Shown here in pieces: positions 52,481 to 60,226 of a stretch of 64,000 nucleotides of DNA. Source of the DNA: Pseudomonas alkylphenolica (lineage in GTDB: Bacteria; Pseudomonadota; Gammaproteobacteria; Pseudomonadales; Pseudomonadaceae); contig NZ_QJRG01000034.1 of NCBI RefSeq assembly GCF_004025535.1, positions 496,001 to 560,000 of the forward strand, written 5' to 3'. Within the stretch, counting starts at the first letter, position 1, and each line of letters opens with the position of its first letter. Made by a program: the position numbers and the translations under genes. The notes beneath the pieces are model-generated. The model was not told where the DNA came from. It did not search any database and saw only the letters and a list, made by a program, of their open reading frames with translations.

Positions 52481-53422
52481 CTAGATCCATCCGCCCCACT
52501 GCAAGAAGAAGATTCCGATATTGGTGGTAACAGCGGCCATCAGCGTGGTTATGACGATAATAGCCGCCGCCAGTTGGTGGTTACCGTTGGTGGACCGGGC
52601 CATCACATAACTGGCCGCCGCCGTAGGGCTACCAAAATAGAGGAACAGGATGCCCAGCTCGGCGCCACGATAGCCGCACAACCAGGCGCCCAGGGTCGCC
52701 AGTAAGGGTAGCCAGACCATTTTCAGTACACTGACGCTCACCGCCAGGCTGCCACTCTGACGCAGGGACGCCAGCGACAGGGTGCCACCGATACAGATCA
52801 GTGCCAGCGGCAGGGTCATCTGCGCCAGGTAGTCGGCCGAGGTCAGCAGCCAGTTCGGCAGCGCCACCTGCCCATAGGCCAGGACAGCCGCCAGCAACAC
52901 ACTGATGATCAGCGGGTTGCGCAGGATGCTCTTGAGGATACTCCAGGGGTCGGACTTGGCACTTGGGCTGTACACCGCCAGCACCACCACCGACAACGAG
53001 TTGTACAGCAGGATCACCAGCCCGGCGAGAATGGCCCCGAGGGAGATGCCGTAGTCGCCGTACATGCTTGCCGCCAACGCCAGGCCGATGACCCCGTTGT
53101 TGCCGCGAAAGGCACCCTGGGTATAGATGCCACGGTCTTCGCGCGGGCAACGCCAGATGGCCATGCCCCAGGCCAGGCCGAAACCGACCAGCGTGGCAAC
53201 GGTAAAGTACAGCAACAGACCCGGTTGCACCGCTGTCGTCAGGTCTGCGTGATAGATCCCGAGAAACAGCAGCGCCGGCATGCAGACATTGAATACCAAG
53301 GACGACGCGGTATGGATGAAGCTGTCACTGATCGCGTTGATGCGTTTGAGCAACACCCCCATGAACAACATGGCAAAGACCGGAGCCGTGATGTTCAACG
53401 TCTGGAGAAACAGGGCGAGCAT
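52481..53422 (-). CDS. AEC-family transporter (auxin efflux carrier fold)
   Basis: Predicted ten-segment inner-membrane carrier of 313 aa; known bacterial members move malonate, malate or other small anions. Seen: start LALFLQTLNITAPVFAMLFMG, AFRGNNGVIGLALAASMYGD in the conserved first half, and FGSPTAAASYVMARSTNGNH in the second half, a hallmark stretch of the family. Substrate cannot be assigned. Separate gene, 58 bp from aroP with no clear terminator. Confidence 0.88.
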   Translation of the reverse strand: MLALFLQTLNITAPVFAMLFMGVLLKRINAISDSFIHTASSLVFNVCMPALLFLGIYHADLTTAVQPGLLLYFTVATLVGFGLAWGMAIWRCPREDRGIYTQGAFRGNNGVIGLALAASMYGDYGISLGAILAGLVILLYNSLSVVVLAVYSPSAKSDPWSILKSILRNPLIISVLLAAVLAYGQVALPNWLLTSADYLAQMTLPLALICIGGTLSLASLRQSGSLAVSVSVLKMVWLPLLATLGAWLCGYRGAELGILFLYFGSPTAAASYVMARSTNGNHQLAAAIIVITTLMAAVTTNIGIFFLQWGGWI

Positions 53423-53479
53423 GCTGGGTGGTCCTGGTGGCTGTCGTTAGGGGGCTAATCATACGCCAGCTTGTGATTT

Positions 53480-53541
53480 TTCGCGGGTGAACCCGCTCCC
53501 ACAGAACACCGCAGACCTGTGGGAGCGGGTTCACCCGCGAA
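53480..53541. repeat. REP-type palindrome pair between AEC gene and roxR
   Basis: Arms 53480-53504 and 53517-53541 are perfect inverted copies of the P. putida REP core (CGCGGGTGAACCCGCTCCCA), separated by 12 nt. Since roxR ends at 53556, it lies at the 3' end of roxSR mRNA and upstream of the AEC gene. Confidence 0.9.
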
Positions 53542-53555
53542 GCATTGCAGCCACC

Positions 53556-54116
53556 TCAGCGCCGGACCGGACGCTTCTGCAGTTTGCGCTGCAAGGTACG
53601 CCGGTGCATGCCCAGGGCACGGGCAGTCGCGGAAATGTTGCCTTCATGCTCGGTCAGCACGCGCTGAATGTGTTCCCACTGCAGGCGATCGACCGACATC
53701 GGGTTTTCCGGCACCAGGCTGTCGAGGTCTGCGTGCTCGGACAGCAGCGCGGCCAGCACGTCATCGGCATCGGCCGGTTTGCACAGGTAGTTGCAGGCGC
53801 CACGCTTGATCGCCTCCACTGCGGTGGCGATGCTCGAATAGCCGGTGAGGATCACCACGCGCATTTCCGGGTCCAGCTCCAGCAGCTTGGGCAGCAGCAC
53901 CAGCCCCGAGTCGCCATCCATCTTCAGGTCCAGCGTGGCGTAGTCGGGCACATCCTGCTGGGCCAGCACCAGGCCTTCTTCGGCCGAACCGGCGGTGCTC
54001 ACGCGAAAACCACGGCGGCTCATCGCGCGCGCCATGACACGGGTAAAGGTCGCGTCATCATCTACCAGCAACAGGTGTGGGAGCTCTTCGCCTTCAACCT
54101 GGATTTCATCACTCAT
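53556..54116 (-). CDS. roxR: redox response regulator RoxR (RegA/PrrA type)
   Basis: Response regulator paired with RoxS; in pseudomonads it controls terminal oxidases and respiratory genes. The 186-aa product has a receiver domain (LLLVDDDATF, phospho-acceptor Asp63 in ATLDLKMDG, ILTGY, and the Lys of CKPADADD) and a short Fis-like helix-turn-helix (HEGNISATARALGMHRRTLQ) at the C-terminus, the layout of RegA/PrrA/ActR. Its ATG overlaps the roxS stop as TGATG. Confidence 0.94.
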   Translation of the reverse strand: MSDEIQVEGEELPHLLLVDDDATFTRVMARAMSRRGFRVSTAGSAEEGLVLAQQDVPDYATLDLKMDGDSGLVLLPKLLELDPEMRVVILTGYSSIATAVEAIKRGACNYLCKPADADDVLAALLSEHADLDSLVPENPMSVDRLQWEHIQRVLTEHEGNISATARALGMHRRTLQRKLQKRPVRR

Positions 54117-55372
54117 CACACATCTCCTCGCGCGTCACGCGGCAGGCGCAGCTCGGTGAGCGTACCGCCTTCCTCATGACTATAGAGTTTTACCGAGCCG
54201 CCAGCACGGGTCACACTGGCTTTGCTCAAGAACAGGCCCAGGCCAAAGCCTTTGCCCTTGGTCGTAAAGAAGGGTTTGCCGATGGATTCGGCAATGGCCA
54301 CGGGCACGCCCGGGCCATGATCGCGAATGCTGATCACCATGTCCTGTGCATCCCAGTCCAGGCGCACCTCAAGGTCGTCCGGACAGGCATCGGCGGCGTT
54401 GTTCAACAGGTTGAGCAAGGCCTGGGTCAGGTCAGGCGGCGGCGCCAGGCGTGGCACATTGCCCTGGCCCAGGCGCTGGAAGCGGTAACTGGCTTCGGGG
54501 CGCATCAGGTGCCAGCGGTTGAGGGCTTCATCCAGCCAGGCCGTGACCTCCTGATCCTCGACCGCCATGCGCCTGTTGGCTTCGGCGGCACGCACCAGGT
54601 TCTGCAGGGTTTCCTTGCACAGCTTGACCTGATCCTGCAGCACCGCCAGGTCTTCCTGCAGTAAAGGGTCGCTGTGGTCCTGGCGCATTTCCTTGATCAA
54701 TACGCTCATGGTCGCCAGCGGCGTACCCAGTTCATGGGCAGCACCGGCAGCCTGGGTGGCAACCGCGAGCAGTTGCTGATCACGCAGGCCCTCTTCGCGT
54801 CGCTCGGCACGCAGTTGCTCCTGCCGACGCAACTCCTCGGCCATCTTCGCCGCGAAGAAGGTGATCACCGCAGCGGCCAGGGCAATGCTCAACCACATGC
54901 CGTAAACCTGCATCTTCTCCCGTGCCACGGGGAAGGTCTCCAGCGGGTAGAACTGCACCAGCAACAGACTATAGGCCGCCAGGGCAATGCCCGAGAGCAC
55001 CAGTGAATACACCCACGGCAACGTCACCGCAGCAATGGCCAGCGGCACCAGGTAATAAGACACAAAGGGGTTGGTCGACCCACCGGAGTAATAGAGCAAG
55101 GCGCTGTGGATCAACAGGTCACAGGCCAGCTGGAAGGCGTATTCAAGCTCTGTCACCGGTAACGACAGGCGCAGGCGCAAAGCCGTGAACGCGCAGAGCA
55201 TGCTCGACAGTGCCAGGGTCAGCACCAGCGAAAACCACGGCAGCGGCAGCAGGTCAGTCCAGTAGGCAACGCCCACCGAGCCGGCCTGGGCGGCCAGTAC
55301 CAGAATGCGGATGAAGGTCAGGCGCCAGAGGTTCTGACGGGTAGCGGACAGCAGTTGTACGGGAGCGAGCAT
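54116..55372 (-). CDS. roxS: redox sensor histidine kinase RoxS (RegB/PrrB type)
   Basis: Membrane sensor kinase of 418 aa reporting the state of the electron-transport chain. Six N-terminal membrane segments contain the RegB-type quinone-site motif YYSGGSTNPFVSYYL. The H-box AAGAAHELGTPLATM, a nearby Cys in QVKLCKETLQNL (position like the redox Cys of RegB), the N-box LLNNAADACPDD and G-boxes DHGPGVP and TKGKGFGLGL follow. Start ATG at 55372, preferred to the open frame to 55459 because MLAPVQLLSATRQNLWRL fits the family. Confidence 0.94.
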   Translation of the reverse strand: MLAPVQLLSATRQNLWRLTFIRILVLAAQAGSVGVAYWTDLLPLPWFSLVLTLALSSMLCAFTALRLRLSLPVTELEYAFQLACDLLIHSALLYYSGGSTNPFVSYYLVPLAIAAVTLPWVYSLVLSGIALAAYSLLLVQFYPLETFPVAREKMQVYGMWLSIALAAAVITFFAAKMAEELRRQEQLRAERREEGLRDQQLLAVATQAAGAAHELGTPLATMSVLIKEMRQDHSDPLLQEDLAVLQDQVKLCKETLQNLVRAAEANRRMAVEDQEVTAWLDEALNRWHLMRPEASYRFQRLGQGNVPRLAPPPDLTQALLNLLNNAADACPDDLEVRLDWDAQDMVISIRDHGPGVPVAIAESIGKPFFTTKGKGFGLGLFLSKASVTRAGGSVKLYSHEEGGTLTELRLPRDARGDV

Positions 55373-55574
55373 GAGCTCTCCTGATGAGTGCTCCAGGGCG
55401 AATCGTGGCGAGTATACCGAAGCTGCGCCGCGGTCTGCTGATGTGCGGCAAAGCGCCACACTTTCTTACATAACAGTAATGGCCTTTTTGAACCTCACTA
55501 CACTCTTTCGAGTCTTAGGGGCCTGCGTGGAACAGATTTGTCAGTGTCCACGCCTTATTTTCAAGGAGCCGTAC

Positions 55575-56291
55575 ATGCTTAATTCCCGCCGCAGCGCCGC
55601 CCTCGTGATGGCCACCAGCCTGCTTGCCAGCCTTCCGGCCCTGGCAGAGGCACCCCGATACAACCAGATCTCGCTGCGTGCCGAAGTCAGCAAGGAAGTG
55701 GCCCGCGACCTGATGGTCGTGACCCTCTACAGCGAAGCGCAAAACACTGACCCCGGCAAACTGGCCAAAGAAATCACCGAGACCATGAACAAGGCGGTGC
55801 AGCAAGCCCGCGAGGTCAAGGAGGTCAAGATCAGCCAGGGCAGCCGTAACAGCTACCCAATCTACGACAACAAAAACCAGAAGATCACCGGCTGGCGCGA
55901 GCGCGCCGAAATTCGCCTGGAAAGCGCGGACTTCCCGGCGCTGTCCAAGCTCACCGGCGAACTGCTGCAACAACTGAAGATGGGCGGCATGGACTTCTCC
56001 ATCGCCCCGGCCACGCGCAAAAGCAGCGAAGACGCCCTGCTCAAGGACGCCGTCGAAGCCTTCAAGTCCCGCGCGCAACTGGCCACCGAAGCCTTGGGTG
56101 GCAAGAGCTATAAAGTGGTCAACCTGAACCTCAACAGCAGTGGCTACCCACATCCGTACGCCCGCAGCGCGCCGATGATGATGAAAGCCGCCATGGGCGC
56201 CGCCGATGCCGCGCCCGTACCGGAAATCGAGGCGGGCACCAGCGATGTGACCATGAGTGCCGACGGCACGATTGAAGTACAGCTGCCTTGA
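55575..56291 (+). CDS. SIMPL-domain (DUF541) periplasmic protein
   Basis: A 238-aa exported protein with signal peptide MLNSRRSAALVMATSLLASL (cleavage near ALA) and one SIMPL domain: ISLRAEVSKEVARDLMVVTL, ETMNKAVQQAREVKEVKIS, WRERAEIRLESADFPAL and a C-terminal TSDVTMSADGTIEVQLP. Related proteins (Omp26/BP26, YggE) oligomerise in the periplasm and some lower oxidative stress, but the function here is unknown. The ATG follows AAGGAGCC. Divergent from roxS with 202 bp between. Confidence 0.87.
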   Translation: MLNSRRSAALVMATSLLASLPALAEAPRYNQISLRAEVSKEVARDLMVVTLYSEAQNTDPGKLAKEITETMNKAVQQAREVKEVKISQGSRNSYPIYDNKNQKITGWRERAEIRLESADFPALSKLTGELLQQLKMGGMDFSIAPATRKSSEDALLKDAVEAFKSRAQLATEALGGKSYKVVNLNLNSSGYPHPYARSAPMMMKAAMGAADAAPVPEIEAGTSDVTMSADGTIEVQLP

Positions 56292-56313
56292 GCTAACGTT
56301 ACTTCTGTACTGT

Positions 56314-56339
56314 TTCGCGGCCGCTTCGGCGGCTGCGAA
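56314..56339. terminator. UUCG-tetraloop hairpin after the SIMPL-domain gene
   Basis: TTCGCGGCCGC (56314-56324), loop TTCG, GCGGCTGCGAA (56329-56339). One G-U pair in an 11-bp stem. It is followed by TGCTGTT, a poor T-tract, so it probably ends or protects the SIMPL transcript. Confidence 0.6.
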
Positions 56340-56589
56340 TGCTGTTACGGGTCGTAACCCTACGCCCCATCCTGGTGCCAGGCGCACCTCGCCTCCAAAG
56401 AAACGTCTTCGAAATTTGCGCAAATACCTGAGCGCAAACGTTTAACTCCGTCTTTAATTATACGAATGCGACATTCCTGTACGTTCGTCCCACGCTTTTG
56501 CGCCACATTCCGCACTGAGTGTTGCATTGGGTACGAGGCCTGCATAAGTATCCGCAGGACGGCTCACGAGGCCACCTCACATCAAAAAT

Positions 56590-56597
56590 GACAACAA
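56590..56597 (+). promoter_or_regulatory. near-match to Hfq/Crc AAnAAnAA site before dppA copy 1
   Basis: GACAACAA at 56590-56597, one base off AAnAAnAA, 10 nt before the ATG and overlapping the ribosome-binding region. Supports catabolite repression at translation. Confidence 0.4.
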
Positions 56598-56607
56598 TGA
56601 GGCCACC

Positions 56608-58233
56608 ATGCTCAAACACGCAGTCATTCCGTTTCTGGTCGGCGCAGGCTTGCTCGCCAGTGCTCCTTCAGCCCTCGCAGCGGCTAACCTGGTGTTCTGC
56701 TCCGAAGGCAGCCCGGCCGGTTTCGACCCGGGCCAGTACACCACCGGAACCGACTTCGATGCCTCAGCCGAGACAGTCTTCAACCGCCTGAGTCAGTTTG
56801 AGCGTGGCGGTACCGCAGTCATCCCGGGCCTGGCGACCAGCTGGGACATTTCCGACGATGGCCTGACCTACACGTTCCACCTGCGTGAAGGGGTCAAGTT
56901 CCATACCACCGACTACTTCAAGCCGACGCGTGAATTCAACGCCGACGACGTGCTGTTTACCTTCAATCGGATGCTCGACAAGGACATGCCGTTCCGCAAG
57001 GCCTACCCGACCGAGTTCCCGTACTTCACCGACATGGGCATGGACAAGAACATCACCAAGGTGGAGAAGATCGACGATCACACGGTCAAGTTCACCCTGA
57101 AAGAGGTCGATGCCGCATTCATCCAGAACATGGCCATGAGTTTCGCCTCGATCCAGTCGGCCGAATACGCCGCGCAGTTGCTTAAAGAGGGCAAGCCTGC
57201 CGACATCAACCAGAAGCCGATCGGCACCGGCCCGTTCGTGTTCAGCAAGTACCAGAAAGACGCGCAGATCCGCTTCAAGGGAAACAAGGAATACTGGCAG
57301 CCCGAGGACGTGAAGATCGACAACCTGATCTTCGCCATCACCACCGACGCCTCGGTGCGCATGCAGAAGCTGAAAAAGAACGAATGCCAGGTCACCCTCT
57401 TCCCACGCCCGGCCGACATCGAGCCGCTCAAGGCCGACCCGAATCTGAAGATGCCCGACCAGGCCGGTTTCAACCTCGGCTACATCGCCTACAACGTGAT
57501 GGACAAGATCAAGGGCAGCGACCAACCCAACCCCATGTCCCAACTCAAGGTCCGCGAGGCCCTGGACATGGCGGTGAACAAGGCCGAAATCATCAAGTCG
57601 GTGTACCAGGGCGCCGGCCAGCTGGCGGTCAATGCCATGCCTCCAACCCAATGGTCCTATGACACGACCATCAAGGACGCGCCCTTCGATCCGGAAAAAG
57701 CCAAACAACTGCTCAAGGAGGCCGGGGTCAAGGAAGGCACCGAGATCACCCTGTGGGCCATGCCGGTGCAGCGCCCGTACAACCCCAACGCCAAGCTGAT
57801 GGCCGAAATGCTCCAGTCCGACTGGAAGAAAATCGGCATCAACGCCAAGATCGTCAGTTATGAATGGGGCGAGTACATCAAGCGCTCCAAAGGGGGAGAA
57901 AACGGCGCCATGCTGATCGGCTGGAGCGGTGACAACGGTGACCCGGACAACTGGCTCGGCACCTTGTACGGCTGCGACGCAATCAATGGCAACAACTTCT
58001 CCAAGTGGTGCGACCCTGCGTACGACAAGCTGATCAAACAGGCCAAGGCCACCTCCGATCAGGCCAAGCGTACCGAACTGTACAAGCAAGCCCAGCAGTA
58101 CCTCAAAACGCAGGTACCGATTACCCCGATCGCCCACTCGACGGTGTATCAACCTATGCGCAACACCGTACAGGACTACAAGATCAGCCCGTTCGGCCTG
58201 AACTCCTTCTATGGCGTAAGCGTGTCCAAGTAG
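56608..58233 (+). CDS. dppA: dipeptide/peptide ABC transporter substrate-binding protein (copy 1)
   Basis: Periplasmic SBP family 5 protein, 541 aa, delivering di- or oligopeptides to DppBCDF. Signal peptide MLKHAVIPFLVGAGLLASA (cleavage near ALA-AA), then NLVFCSEGSPAGFDPGQYTT, the family signature region WDISDDGLTYTFHLREGVKF, NADDVLFTFNRML, and the DNGDPDNWLGTLYGCDAI stretch with a Cys pair typical of DppA (CDAI...WCDP). First of three SBPs in this locus; copies 1 and 2 are clearly close paralogues. Confidence 0.93.
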   Translation: MLKHAVIPFLVGAGLLASAPSALAAANLVFCSEGSPAGFDPGQYTTGTDFDASAETVFNRLSQFERGGTAVIPGLATSWDISDDGLTYTFHLREGVKFHTTDYFKPTREFNADDVLFTFNRMLDKDMPFRKAYPTEFPYFTDMGMDKNITKVEKIDDHTVKFTLKEVDAAFIQNMAMSFASIQSAEYAAQLLKEGKPADINQKPIGTGPFVFSKYQKDAQIRFKGNKEYWQPEDVKIDNLIFAITTDASVRMQKLKKNECQVTLFPRPADIEPLKADPNLKMPDQAGFNLGYIAYNVMDKIKGSDQPNPMSQLKVREALDMAVNKAEIIKSVYQGAGQLAVNAMPPTQWSYDTTIKDAPFDPEKAKQLLKEAGVKEGTEITLWAMPVQRPYNPNAKLMAEMLQSDWKKIGINAKIVSYEWGEYIKRSKGGENGAMLIGWSGDNGDPDNWLGTLYGCDAINGNNFSKWCDPAYDKLIKQAKATSDQAKRTELYKQAQQYLKTQVPITPIAHSTVYQPMRNTVQDYKISPFGLNSFYGVSVSK

Positions 58234-58242
58234 CGGCTGCTC

Positions 58243-58273
58243 GCAGCCCTGTCGAGCACGACGACAGGGCTGC
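58243..58273. other. intercistronic hairpin between SBP copies 1 and 2
   Basis: GCAGCCCTGTCG (58243-58254) pairs with CGACAGGGCTGC (58262-58273) over a 7-nt loop, 10 nt after the first SBP stop. Without a T-run it is likely a 3'-protecting element that keeps SBP mRNA abundant, as is common for ABC transporter operons. Confidence 0.6.
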
Positions 58274-58451
58274 CGGACGGTAGCCCGCCGGGTCAGTTGC
58301 GCGCTTCGAAATAGAAAAATCGCAGCAGCTATAAGACCTTTCCCACAATTCACTGCGAATTCGTACCTAGCTGCGTGGCTTCGACGCCTCTAACGTCGTA
58401 CTGGCCGGCCAGGTTGCGAAGCAGTGCGCTGTGCGCCATGGACCGCAAAAA

Positions 58452-58459
58452 AACAACAA
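58452..58459 (+). promoter_or_regulatory. Hfq/Crc AAnAAnAA motif before SBP copy 2
   Basis: AACAACAA at 58452-58459 is an exact AAnAAnAA match, preceded by an A-run, and lies just 5' of the GAAGGGA ribosome site of the next gene. Confidence 0.55.
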
Positions 58460-58475
58460 GATAGAAGGGATCTTC

Positions 58476-60068
58476 ATGCGCTACCCGCCATTGATCGCAA
58501 CATTACTGGGCCTTGGCCTGCTCACCCAGGCCTTCCCGGCACTGGCCAAAAACCTGGTGTTCTGCTCCGAAGGCAGCCCTGGCGGCTTCGATACTGCCCA
58601 ATACACCAGTTCCACTGACAACGATGCCGCCGAACCGATCTACAACCGCCTGGTCGAGTTCGAACGTGGTGCCACAGCCGTTCAACCTGCGCTGGCGAAA
58701 ACCTGGGAGGTATCTCCCGACGGCCTGACCTACACCTTCCACTTGCGCGAAGGGGTTAAGTTTCATGGCAACAGGACGTTCACCCCCAGCCGCGACTTCA
58801 ATGCCGACGATGTGCTGTTTACCTTCAACCGCATGCTTGATCGCGAGCACCCGTTTCGCAAGGCCTACCCCACGGATTTTCCGTACTTTGTCAGCATGAG
58901 CCTGGACAAGAACATTGCCCGGGTGGAGAAAGCTGCAGCCATGACCGTGGTCTTCCACCTCAACAGTGTTGATGCGGCATTCGTGCAGAACCTGGCCATG
59001 AGTTTCGCCTCTATCCTGTCCGCCGAATACGCCGCGCAACTGATGCAGTCCGGCAGTCCCAGCGACATCAACCATCAACCGATCGGCACCGGACCATTCG
59101 TGTTTCAGCGCTATCAGAAGGATTCCCAGATTCGTTATCGGGCGAACAAGCACTACTGGGCCCCGGAACAGGTGAAACTCGAACAGCTGATCTTCTCGAT
59201 CAACACCGATCCGTCGGTGCGTATCCAGAAACTGCGCCGCAACGAATGCCAGGTTACGCTCAACCCGCGCCCTGCCGACCTCGATGCGCTCAAACGCGAT
59301 CCGGCACTGCAGGTCATCGAAAAGCCCGGGTTCAACCTCGGCTATATCGCCTACAACGTTCAGCACCCGCCCTTCGACCAGCTTCAGGTGCGCCAGGCCC
59401 TGGACATGGCCGTCAACAAGACCGCCATCGTCCAGGCGGTGTACCAGCACGCCGGTCAGCTGGCGGTCGGCAGCATGCCACCGACGCAGTGGTCCTACGA
59501 TCACAGCATCAAGGATGCCGACTACAACCCGGACGAGGCCCGTGCGCTGCTCAAGGCCGCCGGGGTCAAGGAAGGCACCGAAGTGACCCTGTGGGCCATG
59601 CCCGTGCAACGCCCCTACAACCCCAACGCCAAGTTGATGGCCGAAATGCTTCAGGCGGACTGGAGCAAGGTGGGTTTGAAGGTCAGGATCGTCAGCTACG
59701 AATGGGGCGAGTACCTCAAACGCACCAAGAATGGCGAGCACGACATCAGCCTGATCGGCTGGACCGGCGACAATGGCGACCCCGACAACTGGCTGGGTAC
59801 GCTGTACAGCTGTGACGCCATCGGCAGCAATAACTACTCCATGTGGTGCGATCCGCAATACGACGCACTGGTCAAACAAGCCAAGACCGTCACTGACCGC
59901 CAGCAGCGAACAGTGCTGTATCAACAGGCCCAGCAACGCCTCAAGCAGCAGGTGCCAATCACCCCGATCGCCCACTCGACGGTCAACCAGCCGCTCAGTG
60001 CCAAGGTCGAGGACTTCAAGGTAAGCCCCTTCGGGCGAAACATCTTTTCTGGCGTGAGCCTCGAGTAA
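58476..60068 (+). CDS. dipeptide/peptide ABC transporter substrate-binding protein (copy 2)
   Basis: SBP family 5 protein of 530 aa, close paralogue of copy 1. Signal peptide MRYPPLIATLLGLGLLTQAF with cleavage near ALA; then NLVFCSEGSPGGFDTAQYTS, LTYTFHLREGVKFHGNRTFT, ADDVLFTFNRMLDREHPF and DNGDPDNWLGTLYSCDAIGS. Most differences from copy 1 lie in the ligand-facing loops, for example AEPIYN instead of AETVFN, which suggests a different peptide range. The ATG follows GAAGGGA. In-line with copy 1 after a 242-nt gap holding a hairpin. Confidence 0.92.
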   Translation: MRYPPLIATLLGLGLLTQAFPALAKNLVFCSEGSPGGFDTAQYTSSTDNDAAEPIYNRLVEFERGATAVQPALAKTWEVSPDGLTYTFHLREGVKFHGNRTFTPSRDFNADDVLFTFNRMLDREHPFRKAYPTDFPYFVSMSLDKNIARVEKAAAMTVVFHLNSVDAAFVQNLAMSFASILSAEYAAQLMQSGSPSDINHQPIGTGPFVFQRYQKDSQIRYRANKHYWAPEQVKLEQLIFSINTDPSVRIQKLRRNECQVTLNPRPADLDALKRDPALQVIEKPGFNLGYIAYNVQHPPFDQLQVRQALDMAVNKTAIVQAVYQHAGQLAVGSMPPTQWSYDHSIKDADYNPDEARALLKAAGVKEGTEVTLWAMPVQRPYNPNAKLMAEMLQADWSKVGLKVRIVSYEWGEYLKRTKNGEHDISLIGWTGDNGDPDNWLGTLYSCDAIGSNNYSMWCDPQYDALVKQAKTVTDRQQRTVLYQQAQQRLKQQVPITPIAHSTVNQPLSAKVEDFKVSPFGRNIFSGVSLE

Positions 60069-60202
60069 CCCCTGCACGGTTCAGGGGAGTGCACGCCACT
60101 CCCGCGACCCCGTGCAGCCCGAATATCACCCATTGCCCCATGGCAAACGTTTGCAACCCAAGTGCCCACGCGAAATGCGCCCAGCTCACGAGGCCAGGCG
60201 AT

Positions 60203-60210
60203 AACAACAA
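60203..60210 (+). promoter_or_regulatory. Hfq/Crc AAnAAnAA motif before the OprD-family porin
   Basis: AACAACAA at 60203-60210, followed at once by GAAAGGGAG, the ribosome site of the porin's TTG start. Exact motif match. Confidence 0.55.
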
Positions 60211-60226
60211 GAAAGGGAGCTTCACC

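Larger units (their letters stand above)
56292..56607. other. leader region between the SIMPL gene and the first dpp gene
   Basis: No gene is evident in these 316 bp. An 11-bp stem with a UUCG tetraloop lies at 56314-56339 just after the SIMPL stop. The rest is a probable 5' leader and promoter region of the peptide-uptake locus; the part near 56440-56480 is more AT-rich (TTAACTCCGTCTTTAATTATA) and is the best place for a promoter. The 3' end holds an A/C-rich ribosome-site region. Confidence 0.5.

Noticed and set aside
58401..58420. Possible sigma-54 promoter (TGGCCGGCCAGGTTGC) before SBP copy 2
   Set aside because: The GG and GC elements are 11 bp apart, not the strict 10, and the -24 part is poor (TGGCCG rather than TGGCAC).
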